From the NCBI RefSeq assembly GCF_009363155.1, contig NZ_CP045302.1:3703001-3767000 (forward strand): a stretch of DNA of 64,000 bases, written 5' to 3'. Made by a program: the position numbers and the translations under genes. A model generated the notes under the pieces. The model was not told the DNA's origin, searched no databases, and saw only the letters and a list, made by a program, of their open reading frames with translations. Below, in pieces: positions 55,633-64,000 of this stretch (position 1 is its first letter; every line of letters begins with the position of its first letter). Source of the DNA: Azotobacter salinestris. Lineage in GTDB: Bacteria > Pseudomonadota > Gammaproteobacteria > Pseudomonadales > Pseudomonadaceae.

Positions 55633-57861
55633 ATGGCTGGCAGATTTCTTGTGAACTTCATGCGTCGCTGCTTGCAGCATCCCCTTTTTTCCCTCATCGC
55701 CTTGATCGGGCTGGTGCTGGTCGTTCCTCTGGGCCTGCGCCTTGCCCAGGGGTGGTCCAATCCACTCGGCTATCTCTCGGACCTGGGCATCGCCAGCCTG
55801 CTGATCGTGCTCCTGTATCGGCGTCCATGGTGGCTGGCATTGCCGGTGTTGTCGGTGTGGAGCCTGATGATGCTGGCCACGGCCGAACTGGTCAGCGCAG
55901 TCGGCAGGCTGCCGAGCGTGGCGGACCTCCACTACCTGCTCGACCCGCAGTTTCTGGAGAACTCCACCGGTGGCGGTTTTGCCCATCCCTGGCTGGCCGC
56001 CGCCCTGGCGCTCGGCCTGGCGATCTGGCTGATCGCCCAGGGGGCCGGTCGTTCCAGACCCGCTGCAGGCTTGCCCCGGCATGCCTGGCTGGCGCCGGCG
56101 CTGCTCCTGCTGGCCCACGGCGGCGCACAGTACCTGCAGCCCGGCGAGGACGATCAGTGGCGGCTGTTCAACCTGCCGCATCAGCTGCTGGCGGCAGGCA
56201 TCGGGGCGGGGCAGGCGCGAGCGGAAGAGTGGCTGCAAGGCGACAGCGTCGATCTGCCGCCGCAGATGGCGGGCCTCACCCGGCTCGACCTGAATGGACA
56301 AAAACTGCTGCGTGCCCCCGGACGCGCCCGCAATGTACTGCTGGTCGTGCTCGAAGGCATTCCCGGCGCCTATGTGGGGATGAACCGGCACGCCCTGCAC
56401 AGCCGCTATCGGGAAAACCTGATGCCGAATCTGAGTGCATGGGCCGAGCGTGGCATGAACACGCCCGACTATGTGCTGCACAGCCATCAGACCATTCGCG
56501 GCCTGTACGCGATGCTCTGCGGCGATTACGACAAGCTCGACAATGGCACGCCCAAGGGCGTCGAGATGCTGACCCTGACCCGCCGCAACCAGGACTGCCT
56601 GCCGGCCCAGCTACGCAAGAACGGGTTCGCCACGCACTACCTGCAGGGCGCGGGCCTCAGGTTCATGGCCAAGGACAGGATCATGCCGCACATCGGCTTC
56701 GATGCCACCCGGGGCCGGGAGTGGTTCACCAACCCGTCGCACCTGGATTTCCCGTGGGGCAAGGATGACAAGGCGTTCTTCGAGGGCGCGCTGGACTACA
56801 TCGGCCAGCTGCGGCAACAGGAGCGGCCCTGGATGCTCACGCTGCTGAGCGTGGGCACCCACCAGCCCTATTCGGCGCCCGAGGAGTACCTGCAGCGCCA
56901 CGCCACGCCCAAGCAGGCGGCGGTGGCCTACCTGGACGATGCGCTCGGGCAATTCCTGGCCGGCCTGGAGCGTCAGGGCGTGTTGAAGGATACCCTGGTC
57001 ATCGTCACCTCGGACGAATCCCATGGCATCGACGGCGTGCGCCTGGCCTCGTCGTGGGGCTTCAGCCTGGTGTTGGCGCCGGAGCAGGAGCAGTTGCCCC
57101 GGCTGAAGTCCGGGGTCTACGGACATGTCGATCTGAGCGCTTCGCTACTCGACTACTTCGGCTTCCCGATGCCGGCGACCCTGAGCGGTCGTTCGCTGTT
57201 CCGCGACTATGCAACGGGGCGGGAGATCATGTCGTTCACCAACGGCAAGCTGCGCTATCACGATGGGCGGGGCACCCTGACCGAGTGCGATTTCCAGCAG
57301 CACTGCCGGTATTACGCCAGTGAGGGCTTCATCGCCGGGCAGGCGACCCTGCTGGGCCGATATGGCGGCAAGCGTGCGCGGCAGATCGCCTCGCGCGCCG
57401 CCGCGCTGGATCGCACCCTGCTGCGGACACCGCTGAGCCGGCACTACCAGTTCGGCAGCCCGGCCAGGATCCCGCTTCAGGCGCAAGTCAGGGACGACTG
57501 GGCGGACAACCTCATCGGCGCCCAGTACCTGGAGATGCCCAAGGGATCGCACACCCGCGTACGCCTGACCGTGCGCTCCGTGGACCCGCAACAGAACGCC
57601 TACATTCTGCTCAAGGCCAAGGAGTTCGAGCAGGACGTGCCCCTGGGCCTTCCCACGGAAATGCTGGTCACGCCCGAGCGGCCGCTGGAGATGGATTTCA
57701 GCTTCGACAATCCGGAGTCGCGCAAGGCGTTCTCCTTCCATCTGCTCGGCTACGGGCTGGGGGCCATCGAGGTCAGCGACTTCAGTGTGATTACCGAGTT
57801 GCCGGGGCAGGCGGAGGCGCTGGACGAAGTCCCGGACGACGGCAATGCCCAATCGAGCTGA
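55633..57861 (+). CDS. LTA-synthase/phosphoglycerol transferase-family membrane sulfatase-fold protein
   Basis: A 742-residue protein from ATG 55633; the start is uncertain because the frame is open upstream (ATG 55588) and no clear ribosome-binding site is seen. Residues 10-175 contain about five membrane helices. The periplasmic catalytic domain has NVLLVVLEGIPGAYVG near 240, the nucleophilic Thr in SHQTIRGLYAMLCGDY near 290, and metal residues in VTSDESHGIDG near 460. The last ~170 residues are an extra beta-rich module. The family moves phosphoglycerol or phosphoethanolamine to glycans or lipids; the target here is unknown. Confidence 0.82.
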   Translation: MAGRFLVNFMRRCLQHPLFSLIALIGLVLVVPLGLRLAQGWSNPLGYLSDLGIASLLIVLLYRRPWWLALPVLSVWSLMMLATAELVSAVGRLPSVADLHYLLDPQFLENSTGGGFAHPWLAAALALGLAIWLIAQGAGRSRPAAGLPRHAWLAPALLLLAHGGAQYLQPGEDDQWRLFNLPHQLLAAGIGAGQARAEEWLQGDSVDLPPQMAGLTRLDLNGQKLLRAPGRARNVLLVVLEGIPGAYVGMNRHALHSRYRENLMPNLSAWAERGMNTPDYVLHSHQTIRGLYAMLCGDYDKLDNGTPKGVEMLTLTRRNQDCLPAQLRKNGFATHYLQGAGLRFMAKDRIMPHIGFDATRGREWFTNPSHLDFPWGKDDKAFFEGALDYIGQLRQQERPWMLTLLSVGTHQPYSAPEEYLQRHATPKQAAVAYLDDALGQFLAGLERQGVLKDTLVIVTSDESHGIDGVRLASSWGFSLVLAPEQEQLPRLKSGVYGHVDLSASLLDYFGFPMPATLSGRSLFRDYATGREIMSFTNGKLRYHDGRGTLTECDFQQHCRYYASEGFIAGQATLLGRYGGKRARQIASRAAALDRTLLRTPLSRHYQFGSPARIPLQAQVRDDWADNLIGAQYLEMPKGSHTRVRLTVRSVDPQQNAYILLKAKEFEQDVPLGLPTEMLVTPERPLEMDFSFDNPESRKAFSFHLLGYGLGAIEVSDFSVITELPGQAEALDEVPDDGNAQSS

Positions 57862-58036
57862 GCGAGCGATCCGCAGCGGACCGCCGGACAACCGAGCCGC
57901 CCGGTCCGTCGGCTTGTCCCGTGCCGGAGTCGACTGGCATCCGGCCTCCCAGGGCTCCCGCGTGGTAGAGCGCTGGAGCTGCCGGGGCTCGCCGAGCGAC
58001 ACGTAGGTTTGTTGTCGAACAGGTTCACCTTGCCCT

Positions 58037-59041
58037 TCAGTGGAGCTGTTTGTCGCTTTCCCCGAGCGCGGCCTGGTTTCTGGTTTTCCACAGTGAGAAC
58101 AGGACGCCGCCGAGCAGCAGGCCGAAGGTCACGCCGAGCGATACCGGGGCCGGGATCTTGCCGATGACGCTGGCCAGGAGGATCTTGCCGCCGATGAACA
58201 CCAGCACCAGGGCCAGGGCGTATTTCAGGTAGGCGAAGCGGTGGATCAGCGCCGCCAGGGCGAAGTACAGCGCGCGCAGGCCGAGGACGGCGAAGATGTT
58301 CGAGGTGTAGACGAGGAAGGGGTCCAGGGTGATGGCGAAGATCGCCGGCACGCTGTCCACCGCGAAGACCACGTCGGCGCACTCGATCAGAATCAGCGCC
58401 AGCAAGAGCGGCGTGGCCCAGAGCACGGGCCTGCCGCTGGCGTTGGGCTGGCGGACGATGAAGCGCCCGTCGTGCAGCCGGTCGGTCACCCGCAGGCGGT
58501 GGCGCAGGAACTGGACGAACCGGTTGTTTTCCATGTTCTGGTCGTCGTCGACTCGGGAGAACAGCATCCGCAGGCCGGTCAGCAGCAGGAAGACGCCGAA
58601 CAGGTAGAGAATCCAGTGGAACTCGGCGATCAGCGCGGCGCCCAGACCGATCATCAGCGCACGCAGCACGATCACCCCGAGAATGCCCCAGAACAGCACC
58701 TCGTGCTGGTAGCGGCGGGGAATCGCCAGATAGCCGAAGATCATCGCCATGACGAACACGTTGTCCATCGACAGCGATTTTTCGATCAGAAAGCCGGTGT
58801 AGTACTCCAGGCTCGCGTCCAGGCCCTTCCAGTGCCAGACCAGCAGGCCGAACAGCAGGCCGGCGCTGATGTAGCCGGCGGACAGCAGCAGGCTTTCCTG
58901 CACGCCGATTTCGTGGTGGTCGCGGTGCAGCACGCCGAGGTCGAAGACCAGCAGCGCGATGACGATGCCGATGAACAGCAGCCACAGCCAGGTGGCGGTG
59001 CCGAGAAAGGGGATTGTGGCGAACGCCATGAGAGCTTCCAT
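58037..59041 (-). CDS. TerC/Alx-family membrane protein
   Basis: A 334-residue integral membrane protein related to Alx/TerC, which export manganese in characterised bacteria. Landmarks are FDLGVLHRDHHEIGVQESLL near residue 33, EKSLSMDNVFVMAMIFGYLA near 80 and ECADVVFAVDSVPAIFAIT near 222. These acidic membrane motifs form the metal path. ATG 59041 follows AAGGAGGGG. I looked for a yybP-ykoY-type leader upstream and did not recognise one. Confidence 0.9.
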   Translation of the reverse strand: MEALMAFATIPFLGTATWLWLLFIGIVIALLVFDLGVLHRDHHEIGVQESLLLSAGYISAGLLFGLLVWHWKGLDASLEYYTGFLIEKSLSMDNVFVMAMIFGYLAIPRRYQHEVLFWGILGVIVLRALMIGLGAALIAEFHWILYLFGVFLLLTGLRMLFSRVDDDQNMENNRFVQFLRHRLRVTDRLHDGRFIVRQPNASGRPVLWATPLLLALILIECADVVFAVDSVPAIFAITLDPFLVYTSNIFAVLGLRALYFALAALIHRFAYLKYALALVLVFIGGKILLASVIGKIPAPVSLGVTFGLLLGGVLFSLWKTRNQAALGESDKQLH

Positions 59042-59249
59042 GAGCCCCTCCTTGCCAGTCGAAGTTGTACAGACAGTGACTCCGACATGGCGGCAACGAC
59101 CGTCAGAGGGGCCCGGCGTCACACCTTCAGGCTAGTCGAGCCGGCCCGGAGCGTTCAAGGGCAACTCCTCTCCTGGCATCCTCCTCGTCCTCTTGCAGAG
59201 CCTTTGCTCCCTGCTACTGCCTGGTCATTTCCAGATCCGTTGGTCGAGA

Positions 59250-59273
59250 GGCGCCCGCTGTCTGGCGGGCGCC
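59250..59273 (-). terminator. Terminator of the delta-60/R-module gene
   Basis: A perfect 9-bp stem, GGCGCCCGC (59250-59258) with GCGGGCGCC (59265-59273), closes a 6-base loop 26 bp beyond the stop codon of the minus-strand gene at 59299. There is no strong U-run, so termination may be partial. Confidence 0.65.
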
Positions 59274-59298
59274 CCTTCAGTTGGATGGGAGTCCCCCT

Positions 59299-62013
59299 TC
59301 AGCCAGCCTGTTCGGGCTGCGCGACACCGGTCAGCTCGATGGCCGTAGCCATCGGTGCGGTGAAGAGAAAATCCTCGGCGGAAAGATCGCCATGGTCGCC
59401 ATCCAGAACGATCTCGAAACGCCGTCCCGCGGCGTCCGTCTCGAAGCTCTTGAGGTAGGTGCGCTCGCCGCTCACCTGCACGGCCAGGGTGCCGTCGCGG
59501 CCGTCGCCCAGGCCGGTGAAGCCGAGCGCCGAGAGGTCGATGCGGTCTGTACCGGTCTCGAAGTCGCGGATCCGGTCGGCGAAGCTCTCGCCGGCGGTAC
59601 GGTAGCTGTCCTCGAGGCTCGCGAAGCGGAACAGATCGGCGCCGCTGCCGCCGATCAGAACATCGCGCCCGGCACCGCTATCGAGCAGATCGTCGCCGGC
59701 GCCGCCGTGCAGGTAGTCGTCGCCGTCCGCGCCGCGGAGGATTTCCGGCGCCGCGCTGCCGATCAACTGGTCGTCGGCCGCACTGCCGGCAAGGGCCATG
59801 GCGGCGAAGAGCAGATTGCCGCTGTCGAGCCGGCCGGCGAGATCGCCGTCCAGGGCGAGTTCGAAGCGCCGTCCCTCGGCGTCCGCCTCGAAGCTCTTGA
59901 GGTAGGTGCGCTCGCCGCCCACCTGCACGGCCAGGGTGCCGTCGCGGCCGTCGCCCAGGCCGGTGAAGCCGAGCGCCGAGAGGTCGATGCGATCCTCGTC
60001 GGGGTCGAAGTCGCGGATCCGGTCGGCGAAGCTCTCGCCGGCGGTGCGGTAGCTGTCCTCGCGGCTGGCGATGCGGAATACATCGGCGCCGCTGCCGCCG
60101 ATCAGCAGGTCGCGTCCGGCGCCGCCATCGAGCAGGTCGTCGCCGCCGGCGCCGTGCAGGCGGTCGTCGCCGCCCGCGCCGCCGAGGATCTCGGCCAGCC
60201 GCGTGCCGCTCAGGTGCTCGCCGGCCGCGCTGCCTGCGAGGAGCTGCGGCGCGAAAATCAGTTGGCCGTCGTCGAGCTGGCCGCCGAAGTCGCCGTCCAG
60301 GATCACTTCGAAGCGCCTTCCTTCGGCATCCGCCTCGAAGCTCTTGAGGTAGGTGCGCTCGCCGCTCACCTGCACGGCCAGGGTGCCGTCGCGGTCGTCG
60401 CCCAGGCCGGTGAAGCCGAGCGTCGAGAGGTCGATGCGATCCTCGTCGGGGGCGAAGTCGTGAACCCGGTCGGCGAAGCCTTCGCTGGCGGTACGGTAGC
60501 TGTCCGCGCGATTCGAGAAACGGAACAGGTCGGCGCCGTCGCCGCCGGTCAGGCTGTCGCGCCCGGCGCCACCGTCGAGGATGTCGTCGCCGCCGAGGAA
60601 GGCGGCGTTGCCCCCGCCGTTCAGACTGTCATCGCCCCCCTTGCCGAGGAGCAGTTCGTCGATGTCGGCGTGACGGCGGCCGATCAGCTCGTCGTTGCCG
60701 TCGCCACCCTCGACGAGAACGGTGCCATCGTCCAGGTCGCCGAAATTCGGGTCACGACTGCCGTCGGCGTTCATGCGGATCACGCCGAAATCCCACTCCC
60801 CCGAGGGCTCATCATCTTCCAGGGTGCTCGATTCGGCGGTGAAGTGCCCTTCGGCCAGGAGGATCTTGCCGTCGGACTGGACGGCGAGCCTGGAATAGCG
60901 CTCATCGCTGGAGGAGGAGGTGAGAAAGCCGTCGTTACCGAAGCCGGTGTCGAGGCTGCCATCGGCGTTCAGCCGGGTTATGGTGTTCTGGTACTCATAG
61001 CTGCCGCCGCCGAATAGCAGGATCTTGCCATCGGGCTGTACCACGGCATCGCTCCTCGCATCGTAGACCCCCGTGGGATCGACGATGGCCCTGCCCTGGT
61101 CGCCGAAACCGCTGTCGAGGCTGCCATCGGCATTCAGGCGGATCACGCCGAAGCTGTAGTCGTAGTAGCTGTTGTGGGTAAGGTAGTGCTCGTAGTAGCC
61201 AGTGCCCGCGACCAGAATCCTGCCATCGTCTTGCAGGAACAGACCGTAGCTCTTGTCGTCGCTCGCGTGGGTCACGCCAAGATCGACGATCACCTTGCCG
61301 AGGTCACCGAACCCGGTGTCGAGGCTGCCGTCGGCATTCAGCCGCGTCACGCCGAAGTCCCAGCCACCGCTGGCGGGGTTGTAGCTGGAGCCTGACACCA
61401 GGATCTTGCCGTCGGGCTGCACGACGAGGCTGTCGACCCGGTCCTTGCCGCCGGCGATATCGACGATGACCCTGCTGAGCTCGCCGAAGCCGCTGTCGAG
61501 GCTGCCGTCGGCGTTCAGGCGGATCACGCCGAAGTCGTTGTCGCCGGAGCCGGCCAGCAGGATCTTGCCGTCGGGCTGCACGACCACGACACGGGCCCAG
61601 CCTCCGCCGTCGAAATCGACGTTGGCCTTGCCGCCCTCGCCGAAGCTGGTGTCGAGGCTGCCGTCGGTATTCAGGCGGCTCACGGCGAAGTCGTGATCGG
61701 CGCTGAACCCGGCCACCAGGATACGGCCGTCGGCTTGCAGGGACAGGCTGCTACCCCAGTCGCTGGAGACCTTGCCGAGGGCGCCGAAATCGGTGTCGAG
61801 GGTGCCGTCGGCATTCAGCCGGATGACGGTCTCGGAACCGTAGAAGCTGAGGCCCAGCAGCAGGATCTTGCCGTCGGGCTGCACGAGCATGGCTTCGATG
61901 CTCCGGTCGTTGTCGTTGGGGCTGTAGGCACTCTTGTTGTCCACGAGCACCTTGCCGGTGGCCGCGCGGGGCGTGGAGGGCGCTACGTTACTGCTCGGTG
62001 TCGATGTAGTCAT
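59299..62013 (-). CDS. Secreted calcium-binding protein: delta-60 repeats fused to three AlgE-type R-modules
   Basis: A 904-residue protein without an N-terminal signal, as expected for type I secretion. Residues about 40-430 are delta-60 repeats of the form VQPDGKILLAGSG...FGVIRLNADGSLDSGFG, probably a beta-propeller. Residues about 431-890 are three R-modules with RTX nonapeptides (GGAGRDLLIGGSGADVF) followed by EDSYRTAGESFADRIRDF and RIDLSALGFTGLGDG. The third part is RTYLKSFEADAEGRRFE. These match the R-modules of Azotobacter AlgE epimerases, but the catalytic A-module is absent. The C-terminus (VAQPEQAG) resembles a secretion tail. Alginate binding is inferred. Type I exporter genes are not in the window. 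Confidence 0.87.
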   Translation of the reverse strand: MTTSTPSSNVAPSTPRAATGKVLVDNKSAYSPNDNDRSIEAMLVQPDGKILLLGLSFYGSETVIRLNADGTLDTDFGALGKVSSDWGSSLSLQADGRILVAGFSADHDFAVSRLNTDGSLDTSFGEGGKANVDFDGGGWARVVVVQPDGKILLAGSGDNDFGVIRLNADGSLDSGFGELSRVIVDIAGGKDRVDSLVVQPDGKILVSGSSYNPASGGWDFGVTRLNADGSLDTGFGDLGKVIVDLGVTHASDDKSYGLFLQDDGRILVAGTGYYEHYLTHNSYYDYSFGVIRLNADGSLDSGFGDQGRAIVDPTGVYDARSDAVVQPDGKILLFGGGSYEYQNTITRLNADGSLDTGFGNDGFLTSSSSDERYSRLAVQSDGKILLAEGHFTAESSTLEDDEPSGEWDFGVIRMNADGSRDPNFGDLDDGTVLVEGGDGNDELIGRRHADIDELLLGKGGDDSLNGGGNAAFLGGDDILDGGAGRDSLTGGDGADLFRFSNRADSYRTASEGFADRVHDFAPDEDRIDLSTLGFTGLGDDRDGTLAVQVSGERTYLKSFEADAEGRRFEVILDGDFGGQLDDGQLIFAPQLLAGSAAGEHLSGTRLAEILGGAGGDDRLHGAGGDDLLDGGAGRDLLIGGSGADVFRIASREDSYRTAGESFADRIRDFDPDEDRIDLSALGFTGLGDGRDGTLAVQVGGERTYLKSFEADAEGRRFELALDGDLAGRLDSGNLLFAAMALAGSAADDQLIGSAAPEILRGADGDDYLHGGAGDDLLDSGAGRDVLIGGSGADLFRFASLEDSYRTAGESFADRIRDFETGTDRIDLSALGFTGLGDGRDGTLAVQVSGERTYLKSFETDAAGRRFEIVLDGDHGDLSAEDFLFTAPMATAIELTGVAQPEQAG
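59340..60700. repeat. Three direct repeats of a 447-bp R-module unit
   Basis: The same sequence (TCGAAGCTCTTGAGGTAGGT) begins at 59441, 59888 and 60335, an exact period of 447 bp, or 149 codons. About 100 bp after each start are nearly identical between copies, and the rest is more divergent. The pattern indicates tandem duplication of the R-module coding unit within the gene. Confidence 0.88.
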
Positions 62014-62229
62014 TCAACAATCCCTGTTTCGCTTGTGTGCGCTGCAGGCGCCCCCTGGCGAGATGCCGTGGCGCTGGCCAACTGCGGGCCTGCAGCAGCC
62101 TTTCAAGACAGCCGCTTCGCTTGCCGGGTTCCTTCCCGGAACATTTCCTGCGGAGGTTGGGGGGAACCGAACCGGAACCCTGAATGGCCCGCTCTGAAAC
62201 AGCGAAACTTGGAGTCCATGGCAGGCAAG

Positions 62230-62919
62230 TCAGGGCTGGAAGCGGTAGCCGACGCCGATCTCGGTGAGGATGTGGCGCGGCTGGGCCGGGACGCGCTCGA
62301 TCTTCTGCCGCAGGTGGCCGACGTGGACCCGCAGGTACTGGTTGTTCTCCACCGCATGGCTGCCCCAGATCTGCAGCAGCAGCTGGCGGTGGGTGAGGAC
62401 CCGGCCGGGGTTCGAGGCCAGCAGGATCAGCAGCCGGTACTGGATGTCGGTCAGGTGCAGGGGTTCGCCGGCGCGGCTGACGACGCGGTGCACGCAGTCG
62501 ATCCGGCAGTCGCCGAAGTCGATGGTCGGTTCCAGCTGGTCGCGCTCCGCGGGGGCGCGCTTGAGCAGCGCGCACACCCGCTCGAGCAGCTCGGCAACGC
62601 CGAAGGGCTTGGTCAGGTAGTCGTCGGCGCCTGCCTCCAGGGCGGTGATCTTGCTGATCTCCTGGGTCCGCGCGGAGAGGATCAGGATGGGCACCGAGGA
62701 CCAGATCCGGTAGTCGCGGATGAAGTTGATGCCGTTGCGGTCGGGCAGGCCCAGGTCGAGGATCAGCAGGTCCGGGCGGCAGGCGCCGGCCTGCACCGCG
62801 CCTTCGGCGGCGCTGCCGGCCTCGACCACGGCATAGCCTTCGCCCTCCAGGGTGGCGGCGACCAGTTCGCGGATCTGCCGGTCGTCCTCCACCAGCAGGA
62901 TGGTCGGGATGTCGCTCAT
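62230..62919 (-). CDS. kdpE: Response regulator KdpE
   Basis: A 229-residue OmpR-type regulator. The receiver domain has acidic residues VEDDRQ near residue 10, the phosphoacceptor in LLILDLGLPDRNG near 52, and Lys in DDYLTKPFGVAEL near 103. The winged-helix domain shows KdpE-typical HLTDIQYRLLILLASNPGRV and VENNQYLRVHVGHLRQKIE near 195. KdpE activates the high-affinity potassium ATPase genes. In other genomes kdpD lies just upstream in the same operon; here the upstream side is a tnpB gene on the opposite strand. The 216-bp downstream gap leads to the R-module gene. Confidence 0.9.
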   Translation of the reverse strand: MSDIPTILLVEDDRQIRELVAATLEGEGYAVVEAGSAAEGAVQAGACRPDLLILDLGLPDRNGINFIRDYRIWSSVPILILSARTQEISKITALEAGADDYLTKPFGVAELLERVCALLKRAPAERDQLEPTIDFGDCRIDCVHRVVSRAGEPLHLTDIQYRLLILLASNPGRVLTHRQLLLQIWGSHAVENNQYLRVHVGHLRQKIERVPAQPRHILTEIGVGYRFQP

Positions 62920-63052
62920 CCGATTTGCGCGAGAAACCCCCGGACTTCTAGTGCGGGGAGGGATAGCGCGGCGCCCGCAGGGCACCCCTGTTCTCGCTGC
63001 CTCCTTCTCAGGTGGTCGCTATCTTTATAGTGATTGGTTTATTTTGTGAGTC

Positions 63053-63889
63053 ATGACGAAACGCGCCTACCAATACCGCTTCTACCCGACTCCAGAACAA
63101 GCAGAACTGCTTGCCAGGACGTTCGGGTGCGTGCGTTTCGTCTACAACTCGGTGCTGCGCTGGCGTACTGATGCATTCTTCAAGGAGCAGCAGAAGGTCG
63201 GCTACACGCAGGCCAGCGCCCGGCTGACGGCAATCAAGAAGCTGCCGGAGCTGGCTTTTCTCAATGAAGTCAGTTCGGTGCCATTGCAGCAATGCCTTCG
63301 CCACCAGCAGGCTGCGTTCAAGAACTTTTTCGAGGGCCGGGCGAAGTACCCGGCCTTCAAGAAGAAACGGCACCGGCAGTCCGCCGAGTTCACCAGCTCG
63401 GCCTTCCGCTATCGCGACGGCAAGCTGTTCCTGGCCAAGTGCGACGAGCCCTTGGCGATCCGCTGGAGTCGGACACTTCCTGGTGAGCCTTCCACGGTCA
63501 CGATTTCCCGGGACTCTGCAGGGCGGTACTTTGTGTCCTGCCTGTGCGAGTTCGAGCCTGAAACCCTTCCGGTTGTGCCGAAAAGTCTCGGCATCGACCT
63601 GGGTCTGAAAGACCTGTTCGTCACCAGCAAGGGCGAACGATTCGGCAACCCCCGCCACACCGCGAAATACGCCTCCCGTCTGGCCCTGGCCCAACGCCGG
63701 CTGAGCAAGAAGCCGCTCGGCTCGAAGAACCGCGCCAAGGCTCGACGGAAAGTAGCCCGTATTCACGCGAAAATTTCCGATTGCCGGACGGACAGCTTGC
63801 ATAAGCTGTCCCGCAGACTGATTATTAATCAGGCCCTTAAATTCACGCCATGGCATAGCGTGCTGCAGGATGCTGGAAATAGGCCATGA
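63053..63889 (+). pseudogene. tnpB: IS200/IS605-type TnpB, truncated at the 3' end
   Basis: The N-terminal two thirds of a TnpB RNA-guided nuclease. It begins YRFYPTPEQAELLARTFGCV with the usual helical domain (FNEVSSVPLQQ-type LNEVSSVPLQQCLRHQQAAF, FKKKRHRQSAEF). The first RuvC aspartate is in LGIDLGLKDLFVTS near residue 182. After DSLHKLSRRLI (about 260) family similarity stops and the frame ends 18 residues later. RuvC Glu and second Asp and the zinc-ribbon cysteines are missing, so it cannot be an active nuclease. The omega-RNA normally overlapping the tnpB 3' end should be lost as well. No tnpA is beside it. Confidence 0.85.
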
Positions 63890-64000
63890 CCTTGTCGGGC
63901 AAGCTGCCGAGTGTGTTCATGAAAGCCATCGCCTTGTCCAGCAGGCTGGCCTTGTCATGGCTGACCGGGCCGCTGCGCAGCGCCGTCTTGAAATCCCGAT
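63843..64000 (-). CDS. Unidentified partial gene at the window end
   Basis: An open minus-strand frame enters from the right edge and ends at a TGA (63843-63845). The visible 51 residues include KTALRSGPVSHDKASLLDKA, MAFMNTLGSLPDKVMAYF and a final QHPAARYAMA. I do not recognise the family. Because it overlaps the point where tnpB loses similarity, it may be the C-terminus of a transposase in a second element that truncated tnpB. Most of the gene is outside the window. Confidence 0.45.
   Translation of the reverse strand, partial: RDFKTALRSGPVSHDKASLLDKAMAFMNTLGSLPDKVMAYFQHPAARYAMA

Noticed and set aside
59042..59240. Manganese riboswitch (yybP-ykoY) before the TerC-family gene
   Set aside because: I could not find the conserved internal loops or the paired stems in the leader by eye.
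63053..63889. Functional RNA-guided TnpB nuclease system
   Set aside because: The C-terminal RuvC residues and zinc ribbon are missing, and the 3' region that encodes the guide RNA is replaced by other sequence.

Overview
This 64 kb window is high-GC DNA from a gammaproteobacterium of the Pseudomonadaceae, most likely an Azotobacter. The family assignment rests on pseudomonad-type gene neighbourhoods: malonate decarboxylase mdcABCDEGH with the mdcLM transporter and mdcR, folM-folX, the DUF1244-hopJ pair, selD-selU, and a ferritin of the FtnA type. The genus is suggested by three copies of the R-module otherwise known from Azotobacter AlgE mannuronan C5-epimerases. Most of the window is ordinary chromosomal housekeeping and catabolic sequence, interrupted by several mobile or horizontally acquired patches.

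Layout. 1-2.1 kb: end of an ethanolamine ammonia-lyase operon (eutBC) with a REP-like palindrome inside it. 2.1-13.2 kb: rluE, a DUF2788 protein, an Lrp-type regulator, fieF, a lipoprotein, hrpB, an M48 peptidase/DUF898 pair, an atypical SDR and rhlE. The peptidase pair is bracketed by the hrpB 3' end and a decayed second copy of that 3' end. 13.3-20.5 kb: a lower-GC island bounded by an IS3-family element and an IS630-family element. It holds only two complete genes, a divergent two-subunit ATP-citrate-lyase-like enzyme with its own terminator. The IS630 copy sits exactly in the stop codon of the neighbouring flavoprotein gene.

20.5-36.9 kb: flavoprotein, HDAC-like amidohydrolase, ferritin, cueR/copZ copper response, TetR with an MFS exporter, PepSY and cytochrome b561, a PhyH oxygenase, an alpha/beta hydrolase, an AI-2E-type permease, patatin, selD-selU and a GT4 glycosyltransferase. 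The convergent spacer at 27.6-27.9 kb carries two perfect DnaA boxes. 37-43.7 kb: a paoABC-type molybdenum aldehyde dehydrogenase operon, cysZ, a 620-bp spacer with a polypyrimidine tract, and a tri-haem cytochrome c peroxidase.

43.7-54.4 kb: hopJ, DUF1244, folX and folM on the minus strand, then the malonate operon. MdcA/C/D/E form the decarboxylase, MdcB and MdcG make and attach the prosthetic group, MdcH loads malonate, MdcL/M import malonate and MdcR regulates. mdcM carries an apparent 1-nt deletion. 54.6-64 kb: a ferritin-like protein, an LTA-synthase-type phosphotransferase, TerC, a 904-aa secreted protein joining delta-60 repeats to three AlgE-type R-modules, a kdpE regulator without kdpD beside it, a truncated tnpB and a partial unidentified gene at the window end.

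The strongest candidates for something new are the IS-bracketed ATP-citrate-lyase-like pair and the delta-60/R-module protein. No tRNA, rRNA or CRISPR array was recognised by eye.
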